From the NCBI GenBank assembly GCA_021740625.1, contig JAIOZK010000007.1, positions 62,001 to 126,000 on the forward strand: DNA of 64,000 nucleotides, given 5' to 3'. Source of the DNA: Bacteroidales bacterium. Lineage in GTDB: Bacteria; Bacteroidota; Bacteroidia; Bacteroidales; JAIOZK01. Both the position numbers and the translations under genes were made by a program. The notes beneath the pieces are model-generated. The model was not told the DNA's origin. It was given only the letters and a program-made list of their open reading frames with translations, and searched no databases. Positions 54,698 to 61,653 of this stretch are shown here, one piece after another (position 1 is the first letter of the stretch; every line of letters begins with the position of its first letter).

Positions 54698-54808
54698 TTA
54701 ATCCACCATTAGGCGGACAAGGGTTTAATTCCCCGCCCCTTGGTGCGCTATTTAATCCACCATTAGGCGGACAAGTTTTTCCTTTTGATACTCCGCTGCG
54801 GGGTAGTT
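54698..54808. repeat. GC-rich modular palindromic repeat (copy 3)
   Basis: Reverse-strand version of copy 1: actaccccgcagcggagtat, aaaacttgtccgcctaatgg, gcgcaccaaggggcgggga and a second cttgtccgcc module in the same order. Compared with 24801-24948 it shows the family's module order is kept between sites 30 kb apart. Confidence 0.8.
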
Positions 54809-54831
54809 CATTCTACAAAGAGAGCTCATCC

Positions 54832-54916
54832 CTTCGTTCGCTTCGTTCGCTTTTTTCGCTCCGTTCGCTCCGTTCGCTCCGTTCGCTCCGTTCGCTTAGT
54901 TCGCTTAGTTCGCTAT
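54832..54916 (-). repeat. 9-bp array 3 (cttcgttcg orientation)
   Basis: Nine units (cttcgttcg, ctccgttcg, cttagttcg) with no facing partner nearby; it could pair with array 2 or array 1. It lies just downstream of the terminator of the 34-aa gene. Confidence 0.9.
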
Positions 54917-54941
54917 AGTCGTTTATTTCACTTCCCCCGCA

Positions 54942-54970
54942 CAAAAAAAGGCCCCGATTTACAGAGCCTT
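54942..54970 (-). terminator. rho-independent terminator
   Basis: On the minus strand AAGGCTCTG-TAAAT-CGGGGCCTT forms a fully paired 9-bp stem (two G-T pairs) with a 5-nt loop, followed by TTTTT. It lies 34 bp after the stop of the 34-aa reading frame. Confidence 0.8.
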
Positions 54971-55003
54971 GCATTTTTCTCTTTTACGATCCTTACCGGA
55001 AGT

Positions 55004-55108
55004 CTATCGTTTTTCCTCCGCTTCGCTTCCGTTTCCAAAAATCGGTTCATTTACTTTTGAGTATACGAGAAAAATCAGTGCTGCTGCAGTTACCATTGTT
55101 AAAATCAT
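55004..55108 (-). CDS. 34-aa membrane peptide
   Basis: A very short gene: hydrophobic N-terminal helix (MILTMVTAAALIFLVY), then a polar, acidic/basic tail (SKVNEPIFGNGSEAEEKR as far as the stop). It is preceded by a strong Shine-Dalgarno (aaaggag) seven bases before the ATG and followed by an intrinsic terminator, both rare enough here to suggest real expression. No family recognised. It is a single-gene unit inside the exopolysaccharide locus. Confidence 0.5.
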   Translation of the reverse strand: MILTMVTAAALIFLVYSKVNEPIFGNGSEAEEKR

Positions 55109-55237
55109 CACTCATCTCCTTTGTTAAGTAAATGTTAGTTAAATATGTTTACATATGTTAAGAAATTAACGGGAAAATGAAAATGAAAATTGCGTGAAAT
55201 TCAACTATTTATACTCAATTCAAAATAGGGGGAGACA

Positions 55238-55469
55238 GCCACGAATGCACGAATGAATTTGGGACTCAATCTTACCCTTGAGGCGAGATCGAGTCCCGGG
55301 CTTCGACCCCCCAGACTTGTACAACGTCCAGCCTGACGTAGCGTCTCAACCAGCGAGAGCTTCGCTGAACAGTCTGTTCACCATTCCAGATTCCCTACCC
55401 AGCGAAACCCTCGCCGGCCTCCAAACCAACATACCAATTAACAAACAATTCTATTCGTGCATTCGTGGC
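55238..55469. mobile_element. MITE-like element with 17-bp perfect terminal inverted repeats
   Basis: Begins with gccacgaatgcacgaat (55238-55254) and ends with its exact reverse complement (55453-55469), 232 bp in all. No coding frame. The interior holds gactcaatctt...gagatcgagtc and cagcgagagcttcgctg palindromes. The last ~80 bp have an inverted, diverged copy at 59370-59455. The rest of the 54631-55498 gap holds copy 3, array 3 and the 34-aa gene. Confidence 0.6.
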
Positions 55470-55498
55470 CAATTATCCTTATTTTTGATCCCGGAACA

Positions 55499-56350
55499 AT
55501 GAACATCCTCACTTTCGACATAGAAGACTGGTTCCATATCCTGGGGCATCCCATCAACAACGACATCAGCCGCTGGAAGGATCAAAAGAGCAACCTGGAG
55601 GAAAATATCGATAAGATCCTTGGCTTGCTGCTGGAGCATCAGCAAAAGGCAACCTTTTTTGTCCTGGGATGGATCACAGAGCGTTATCCACAGAGCATCC
55701 GGAAGATCAGCGAAGCCGGTTTCGAGATCGGAAGTCATACGCACTCGCACAGGAGAATAAAGGAATTTTCTCCCCGGAGCTTCCTGCAGGATGTGGAAAG
55801 ATCGATCAAAATAACAGAGGATACCCTTGGAAAAAAAGTGAAGAGTTTCCGTTTCCCCGGGTTTCAGATCAGCACAGAATACCTCTGGGCACTCGAAACC
55901 CTATCTGATCTGGGAGTTGAATTCGACAGCTCGGTACAGATCAATTACCAGAATACCCGCATGCAGTATAAGTCATATCCAGTATACCTGGAAGTGAACG
56001 GGCATCGCCTGAAGGAGTTTCCCGTTCCAGTCAGGTACTTGTTCGGCCAGATCGTCTTCAGGAGTGGAAGCGGATTTTTCAGGTTTTTCCCTTACCGGTC
56101 AACAAAAACATTTCTCAAAAGGAACAACTACAACCTGTTGTATTACCATCCAAGAGACTTCGACATTGAAATGCTTGATGAAGAGAATTATAATTTTTTG
56201 AGAAATTTTAAAAACCGGGCCGGGATCAAATCCTCCATTCCTAAATTTGTAAGATTGCTGAAGGAGTTTGAATTTTCAGATATTCAAACTGCCAATGAAA
56301 AAATTAACTGGGAAGAGAGCCGGGTATTCCGTCATCATGATAAGTATTGA
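55499..56350 (+). CDS. polysaccharide deacetylase family protein
   Basis: A 283-aa cytoplasmic NodB-fold protein of the type found with exosortase/EPS loci. The first motif is LTFDIEDWFHIL (Asp-Asp type), the metal-binding motif is GSHTHSH, followed by KSFRFPGFQIS and YYHPRDFD. It would remove N-acetyl groups from the polymer or a lipid-linked precursor. Start at 55499 gives the standard MNILTFDIEDW N terminus; longer starts lie in the repeat. Confidence 0.88.
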   Translation: MNILTFDIEDWFHILGHPINNDISRWKDQKSNLEENIDKILGLLLEHQQKATFFVLGWITERYPQSIRKISEAGFEIGSHTHSHRRIKEFSPRSFLQDVERSIKITEDTLGKKVKSFRFPGFQISTEYLWALETLSDLGVEFDSSVQINYQNTRMQYKSYPVYLEVNGHRLKEFPVPVRYLFGQIVFRSGSGFFRFFPYRSTKTFLKRNNYNLLYYHPRDFDIEMLDEENYNFLRNFKNRAGIKSSIPKFVRLLKEFEFSDIQTANEKINWEESRVFRHHDKY

Positions 56351-56499
56351 ACGGTGAGCGATGAGCAGAAGCTGCTTTTTATCGGATAAGCAGAAACTAA
56401 ATGAAATCACTACTGTCCGGAAAAACGCATAGAGATTCCTCGGCTTTTCGGAATGACCGTTTATCAGGAGTTTGGGGGAAAAAGCAAAAAAACAATGGA

Positions 56500-56577
56500 A
56501 AGACAATTGCGCAATTGAACAATGAAGCAATTGAACAATCGAACAATTGGGCAATCGAACAAAATAATTGGACATAA
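56500..56577. repeat. tandem caattgaacaat-type repeat
   Basis: Short palindromic words (caattgcgcaattg, gaagcaattgaacaatcg, aacaattgggcaatcg) repeat about every 13-14 bp just upstream of the WecA-type gene. The rest of the 56351-56600 gap has no feature except the promoter-like site. Confidence 0.6.
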
Positions 56578-56590
56578 ATCAAAAATAACT

Positions 56591-56598
56591 TAGTTTTG
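56591..56598 (+). promoter_or_regulatory. -7 element at the WecA-type gene start
   Basis: TAGTTTTG matches TAnnTTTG exactly but ends only two bases before the first ATG (56601). If used, the transcript would begin at about 56605, and the in-frame ATG at 56619 would be the start. Confidence 0.4.
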
Positions 56599-56600
56599 CC

Positions 56601-57710
56601 ATGAATTACCGGGATGATATGGCCGCCTTATTTCAAAACTATGGATTGTTGATTTTTGCGAGCTTCTTGCTTGCTGCTCTGATCACCTATGTAGCTATAC
56701 CCACAGTGATCGATGTGGCCCGGGCCAAGCGCCTTTTCGACGAACCCAACGGCCGGGGATCCCATACCCTGAGTACGCCCACACTTGGAGGACTGGCCAT
56801 TTTCGCAGGTTACGTGATCTCCTCCATGATCTTTATCAACATAGAACTGATCCGGGAAGTGCAATACGTCATTGCCGGTTCCATCATCATTTTCTTCATC
56901 GGACTGAAGGATGATATCATTGCCCTCGATCCTTTGAAAAAACTAATTGGGCAGATCATAGCAGCCGGAATCATCATCGATCTTGGAAATATCAGAATCG
57001 CCAGCCTGCAGGGTTTTATGGGTATTTATGAGATCGACTATTTTTCCAGCGCCATTTTCAGCCTTTTTGTGGTGATCGTGATCATCAACGCCTTCAACCT
57101 GATCGATGGCATCGACGGACTGGCCAGCGGTATTGGCATCCTCACCGCATCTGTTTTCGGTTTCTGGTTTTACCTTGTGGAAGAATACCAGTATTCCATC
57201 CTGGCAGCAAGCCTTGTGGGTGCCCTTTCCACTTTCTTTCTGTTCAATGTTTTCGGGCACAAAAACAAGATCTTTATGGGGGATACGGGTTCCCTGCTAC
57301 TTGGGTTTTTTTCATCCGTACTGGCCCTGAAATTCATCGACCTGAACAGCAGCCTGAGCAACCCCTACAATGTGAATGCAGCACCTACCGTCGCCATAGG
57401 CATTCTCATCGTGCCCCTTTTCGATACCCTGCGTGTGTTTACAATACGGGTCCTTAAAAGGAAATCTCCTTTCAAACCCGACCGACAGCATGTACATCAC
57501 CGTCTGCTAACGCTGGGAAACAGTCATATACAAGCAACCAGCATTTTACTGGGAGCCAACATCCTGTTCATAGCATTGGTATTTCTGCTGCAGCCCATCG
57601 GGATTTACTGGCTTACGATTATCATCCTGACACTGGCCCTGGTACTTTCATACATACCGGTGTATATGGTGAGGAGGAGGAAGGAGAAGGTTGAAAGGAA
57701 AAAGGAGTAA
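56601..57710 (+). CDS. undecaprenyl-phosphate GlcNAc-1-phosphate transferase (WecA/MraY family)
   Basis: A 369-aa polytopic membrane enzyme that starts glycan assembly by moving a sugar-1-phosphate onto undecaprenyl phosphate. Family motifs: GLKDDIIALDPLKK, NAFNLIDGIDGLASG, GDTGSLLLGF and PDRQHVHHRLL (the HxHH-like loop). The sugar is probably GlcNAc or a relative, as in WecA, but is not proven. Possible later start at 56619 (see promoter site). A basic tail (RRRKEKVERKKE) ends the protein. Confidence 0.92.
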   Translation: MNYRDDMAALFQNYGLLIFASFLLAALITYVAIPTVIDVARAKRLFDEPNGRGSHTLSTPTLGGLAIFAGYVISSMIFINIELIREVQYVIAGSIIIFFIGLKDDIIALDPLKKLIGQIIAAGIIIDLGNIRIASLQGFMGIYEIDYFSSAIFSLFVVIVIINAFNLIDGIDGLASGIGILTASVFGFWFYLVEEYQYSILAASLVGALSTFFLFNVFGHKNKIFMGDTGSLLLGFFSSVLALKFIDLNSSLSNPYNVNAAPTVAIGILIVPLFDTLRVFTIRVLKRKSPFKPDRQHVHHRLLTLGNSHIQATSILLGANILFIALVFLLQPIGIYWLTIIILTLALVLSYIPVYMVRRRKEKVERKKE

Positions 57711-57736
57711 GGAAAAAGGCAAAAGGTAAAAAGTTG

Positions 57737-59365
57737 ATGAGATTACTGAGAATACATTTTTCTGCTTTATTGTTTTTCTTGCTGATCATTACAGAAGTTT
57801 CGGCACAGGAGTATAATGCTTATTTAAATAATTCTTATTCCTATACGATCCGCAAAGCGATCAATGTATACGGAAGCCCCGCGCATACCTCTGTCCGGCC
57901 CATGCTTTATTCTGAGGTAAACAAGATCATTGATTACGATTCTGTTCTCATGGCACAGAGCATTCCATCAGAAAGTACTTCGGGTTTTTGGAAAGGATTG
58001 CATAACAGGGTTTTCAATGATCATCTCATCGATGTCAGGAAAAAGGACTTTACTTTCCAGATGGATCCCCTTTTTCATTTTGAAGCAGGAATTGAAAGTA
58101 GCAGTGGCAGTGGCAGTGAGGATATGGAATATGTAAATACAAGGGGATTTCAGATCAGGGGGACCATTGGTGATAAAGTGGGATTTTATTCTTCTTTTTA
58201 TGAGAACCAGGCCAGTTTTCCAGCATACATCGATGATTTCATTGAGAAATATGGTGTGGTGCCCGGGCAGGGCAGGCCGCGAAGTTTTGGCAAGGAAGGC
58301 TATGATTTTGCCATGGCCAACGGATATGTATCTTATTCTCCTTCGAAACATTTTAATTTCCAGTTCGGTCATGGAAAGAATTTCTGGGGCGATGGTTACC
58401 GTTCACTCATCCTTTCGGATAACAGCTTCAATTATCCCTTCCTGAAGATCACCACCGATTTCTGGCGCATCAAATATGTGAATCTTTATGCACAGTTCAT
58501 GGATTATAATGTGCCCCATTCGCACGAACTCGGGTTTCAAAGAAAATACGGTACCCTGCATTACCTGAGCATCAACATTTCCAAAAGGGTTAACCTGAGC
58601 CTGTTCGAAGCCATCATCTGGGAAGCACAGGACAGCACAGGACAAAGGGGGTTCGACATTGCCTACTTAAATCCAGTGATTTTCTACCGCCCGGTGGAGT
58701 TTTCCATCGGATCCCCCGACAATGCCCTGCTGGGACTCAACCTCAGCGTGAAGATCGGTAAACGAAATCTGGCATACGGGCAATTGCTGCTGGATGAATT
58801 CAAAATCAAGGAAGTAACTGCCATGGACGGCTGGTGGGGAAACAAACAGGCTTTTCAGTTGGGCTTTAAATCATTTGATGCTTTTCGAATACCCAACTTA
58901 TTTGCCCAGTTGGAATACAATTACATCAGGCCCTATACTTACGCCCACCGTATCCCCCTGCAGGCCTACGGGCATTACGGGCAGCCCCTCGCTCATCCCA
59001 TCGGAGCCAATACCATGGAGCTGCTGGGCCGGTTCCAGTATCATCATAAACGATTCTATTTTGACTACAAAATATTATTTGCTGTGTATGGCGAGGACGA
59101 AAATGGCCTGAATTACGGGAAGGACATTTTTAAAGATTATGACAGCAGGGCCAAAGACTATGATAATTTCGTGGGACAGGGATTGCGAACCAATTTAACT
59201 TACAACGACATTCGCCTGAGTTACCTCATCAATCCCGCTTACAACCTGAATTTCAGCATTGGGTATATCAACCGCATGCAAAAAAACGATGTGGCCGACA
59301 ATAATATGAATTACTTTTATGTTGCATTGAGAACGTCGATTGAAAATTACTATTATGATTTTTAA
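57737..59365 (+). CDS. RemB/Wzi-like outer-membrane barrel protein
   Basis: A 542-aa exported protein (signal peptide to VSAQE) of the capsule assembly Wzi family, closest in layout to gliding protein RemB: RGTIGDKVGFYSSFYENQ, PSKHFNFQFGHGKNFWGDGY, RSLILSDNSFNYPFLK, and a C-terminal aromatic strand ending YDF. Wzi anchors capsule at the surface; RemB is a mobile surface protein in gliding flavobacteria. Its position in the EPS operon favours polymer attachment. ATG at 57737 is preferred over the TTG just before. Confidence 0.85.
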   Translation: MRLLRIHFSALLFFLLIITEVSAQEYNAYLNNSYSYTIRKAINVYGSPAHTSVRPMLYSEVNKIIDYDSVLMAQSIPSESTSGFWKGLHNRVFNDHLIDVRKKDFTFQMDPLFHFEAGIESSSGSGSEDMEYVNTRGFQIRGTIGDKVGFYSSFYENQASFPAYIDDFIEKYGVVPGQGRPRSFGKEGYDFAMANGYVSYSPSKHFNFQFGHGKNFWGDGYRSLILSDNSFNYPFLKITTDFWRIKYVNLYAQFMDYNVPHSHELGFQRKYGTLHYLSINISKRVNLSLFEAIIWEAQDSTGQRGFDIAYLNPVIFYRPVEFSIGSPDNALLGLNLSVKIGKRNLAYGQLLLDEFKIKEVTAMDGWWGNKQAFQLGFKSFDAFRIPNLFAQLEYNYIRPYTYAHRIPLQAYGHYGQPLAHPIGANTMELLGRFQYHHKRFYFDYKILFAVYGEDENGLNYGKDIFKDYDSRAKDYDNFVGQGLRTNLTYNDIRLSYLINPAYNLNFSIGYINRMQKNDVADNNMNYFYVALRTSIENYYYDF

Positions 59366-59369
59366 AATA

Positions 59370-59455
59370 GCCACGAATGCACGAATAGAATTGTTTGTTT
59401 ACTTGCTGTATTGTTTTGTTGGCTGGCGAGGTTTTCGGTGGGTAGGGAAGCTTGT
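59370..59455. repeat. inverted partial copy of the 55238-55469 element
   Basis: Starts with the same gccacgaatgcacgaat five bases after the RemB-like stop and continues as a diverged reverse complement of 55390-55469 (shared words agaattgtttgtt, ggcgaggtttt, gggtagggaa). The other end is missing or too diverged. The two copies face each other around the deacetylase-WecA-RemB genes. Confidence 0.7.
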
Positions 59456-59588
59456 TTGATAAATGGACTGCTGAGCGAAGTCGAAGTCCTTGATTTGCAC
59501 CTCGACTACGCTCGGTGTGACCGAAGTAAGTGGGTCAGTCCAAGTACATTCCTGCCGGTAAGCAAGGCATAGTTAAAAATTACAACCT

Positions 59589-60551
59589 ATGAAGCATAAA
59601 CAAAAACGATTTGGTTTGATTGGGGCGGCAGGTTACATTGCCCCGCGCCATATGAAGGCCATCAAAGAAACCGGGCATGAACTGCTTGCCGCCCTCGACA
59701 AAAACGACAGTGTGGGCATCATCGATTCTTATTTCCCGGAATCGGACTTTTTTACAGAAACGGAACGCTACGACCGCCACCTGGATAAGTTGAGAAGAAA
59801 AGGGAAAAAAAAGATTGATTATGTCAGCATCTGTTCCCCCAACTACCTGCATGATGCACATATCCGGCTGGCCCTGCGTAACCAGGCCCATGCCATCTGT
59901 GAAAAACCCATCGTACTCAATCCCTGGAACGTGGACGCCCTGCAGGAGATCGAAAAGGAAAGTGGGAAAAGGATCTACAATGTGCTGCAATTGCGGCTGC
60001 ACCCTGCCATCAAAACCCTGAAGGAAAAAGTGGAAAAGGGGCCTCAAGACAAAATCTACGACCTGGATCTTACCTATATTACCAGTCGCGGCCGCTGGTA
60101 CCACATGTCGTGGAAAGGCGATATTCATAAATCAGGGGGCATTGCCACCAACATCGGAGTGCACTTTTTTGATATGATGACCCATGTATTTGGCAAGGTG
60201 AAAAGAAACGATTTGAATTACACCGGAAAAAATACAGCAGCCGGGTATATGGAACTCGACAAAGCCAGGGTCCGCTGGTTCCTCAGCCTCGACCCCGCTC
60301 ATCTGCCGGAAGAAGTTGTGAAGACCGGGCAACGCACCTACCGCTCCATCACCGTGGAAGGAGAAGAGATCGAGTTCAGCGGGGGCTTTACAGACCTGCA
60401 TACGGAACTATACAGGGATATACTATCGGGTGGTGGCTACGGCATGGAAGACGCCCGCAGCAGCATAGAGATCGTGCATCATATCAGGAATGCGGAAGCG
60501 ATCGGGATGAAAGGGGAGTATCATCCTTTGCTGCGAAAGAATCTTTTGTGA
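59589..60551 (+). CDS. wbpB: Gfo/Idh/MocA oxidoreductase, WbpB/WlbA-like
   Basis: A 320-aa NAD-dependent dehydrogenase very like WbpB/WlbA, which oxidises C3 of UDP-GlcNAcA on the way to diacetamido-uronic-acid sugars. Seen: dinucleotide-binding GAAGYIAPRHMKAIKETG, VSICSPNYLHDAHIRLALRN, the catalytic EKPIVLNPWN and the family stretch GGIATNIGVHFFDMM. The other enzymes of that path (WbpA, D, E, I) are not in the window. Its presence suggests an amino-uronic sugar in the exopolysaccharide. Confidence 0.88.
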   Translation: MKHKQKRFGLIGAAGYIAPRHMKAIKETGHELLAALDKNDSVGIIDSYFPESDFFTETERYDRHLDKLRRKGKKKIDYVSICSPNYLHDAHIRLALRNQAHAICEKPIVLNPWNVDALQEIEKESGKRIYNVLQLRLHPAIKTLKEKVEKGPQDKIYDLDLTYITSRGRWYHMSWKGDIHKSGGIATNIGVHFFDMMTHVFGKVKRNDLNYTGKNTAAGYMELDKARVRWFLSLDPAHLPEEVVKTGQRTYRSITVEGEEIEFSGGFTDLHTELYRDILSGGGYGMEDARSSIEIVHHIRNAEAIGMKGEYHPLLRKNLL

Positions 60552-60740
60552 ATGGTCAATGGTGAATAGTGAATAGACAAGACAAGACAAGACAGCTCTT
60601 CACCATTCACTATTGACGGGACAAGATGCCCGAACATTGGTCATCGACAATCGGAAATATCCGGGAATTGTCGATTGTCCATGGTCGATTACTATTCACC
60701 ATTCACTACTCACCACTCACCACTCACTACTCACGATTCA
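60552..60740. repeat. inverted and simple repeats upstream of wza
   Basis: The 304-bp gap after wbpB contains an inverted pair around gaatggtgaatagtgaat (60559 on) and attcactattgacgg / ctattcaccattcacta, a 5-bp tandem (gacaa four times) and a run of ctactcac/caccactcac units. There is no gene; the wza promoter follows at 60791. Confidence 0.65.
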
Positions 60741-60790
60741 CTAACAAAAATTTAACTAGCCCCCTTTACCCCATATTTCAAAAATTCCCT

Positions 60791-60798
60791 TACTTTTG
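60791..60798 (+). promoter_or_regulatory. -7 element for wza-wzc
   Basis: TACTTTTG matches TAnnTTTG exactly, with TTTA about 22 bases upstream as a weak -33 element; start of wza is 58 bases downstream. Confidence 0.5.
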
Positions 60799-60855
60799 CA
60801 CCTATTATATTAAAAGTGTTTATTTTCAATTCGTTCAACCAATAATCAAAACCGG

Positions 60856-61644
60856 ATGAAACATTCCTCACGATATTATTTCAGAATATTTATCATACTG
60901 ATTGCCGGAGCAGCAATATTTTCCTCCTGCGTACCACAGAAAAAGATCAAGTACCTGCAGGTCAAAGAAGAAGCACAAATGCGGGAGAACTTCACCAATG
61001 AAAGGAAAGTAGAATATAAAATACAACCCGGGGATAACCTCTACATCAAAGTGGTCAGCATTGACGAAAAAACAAGTGCACTTTTTAATACCGCTGATAC
61101 CAGAAGTTCTTATGCCATGAACTCGGATGCCGGTATTTACCTGAATAGCTATACTGTGAATGAAAACGGGTATGTGGATTTTCCCCTGATCGGCAGTGTG
61201 AAAGTAAGAAACCTGACCGTGGAGCAGGTAAAAGACGAGCTCCAGAAAACCCTGAATGAATATATCAAAGAATCGGTGGTGATCGTGAAAATGGTGAATT
61301 TTTACGTGACCATGCTCGGAGAGGTCAAAAGACCTGGAGAATACAAGATCTACCAGGACGAGTTGAACATCTTCGAGGCCATATCCCTGGCCGGCGACCT
61401 GACCGATTTTGCCAATCGCGACCAGGTAAAGCTGATCCGACAGACCAAGGAGGGAAGCAAGATCATCGACATCGACCTGACTGACCGGGACATTTTGGCA
61501 TCGGATTACTATTTTATGATGCCCAACGATATTCTTTATTTTGAGCCACTGAAGGGAAAGCAGTTTACCTTTGCCAATTTCCCTTACGGGATCATCTTTT
61601 CAGCCATCTCAACCACATTGTTATTGATTAATTATTTTAAATAA
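60856..61644 (+). CDS. wza: polysaccharide export lipoprotein (Wza family)
   Basis: A 262-aa outer-membrane lipoprotein (lipobox FSSC in AAIFSSCVPQKK). Poly_export domain YKIQPGDNLYIKV, then SLBB-type segments (NENGYVDFPLIGSV and VTMLGEVKRPGEYKIY), and a C-terminal hydrophobic helix (FPYGIIFSAISTTLLLINYF). It forms the export channel for the polymer and works with the Wzc kinase coded 9 bp downstream. Confidence 0.93.
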   Translation: MKHSSRYYFRIFIILIAGAAIFSSCVPQKKIKYLQVKEEAQMRENFTNERKVEYKIQPGDNLYIKVVSIDEKTSALFNTADTRSSYAMNSDAGIYLNSYTVNENGYVDFPLIGSVKVRNLTVEQVKDELQKTLNEYIKESVVIVKMVNFYVTMLGEVKRPGEYKIYQDELNIFEAISLAGDLTDFANRDQVKLIRQTKEGSKIIDIDLTDRDILASDYYFMMPNDILYFEPLKGKQFTFANFPYGIIFSAISTTLLLINYFK

Positions 61645-61653
61645 GCAGATCAA

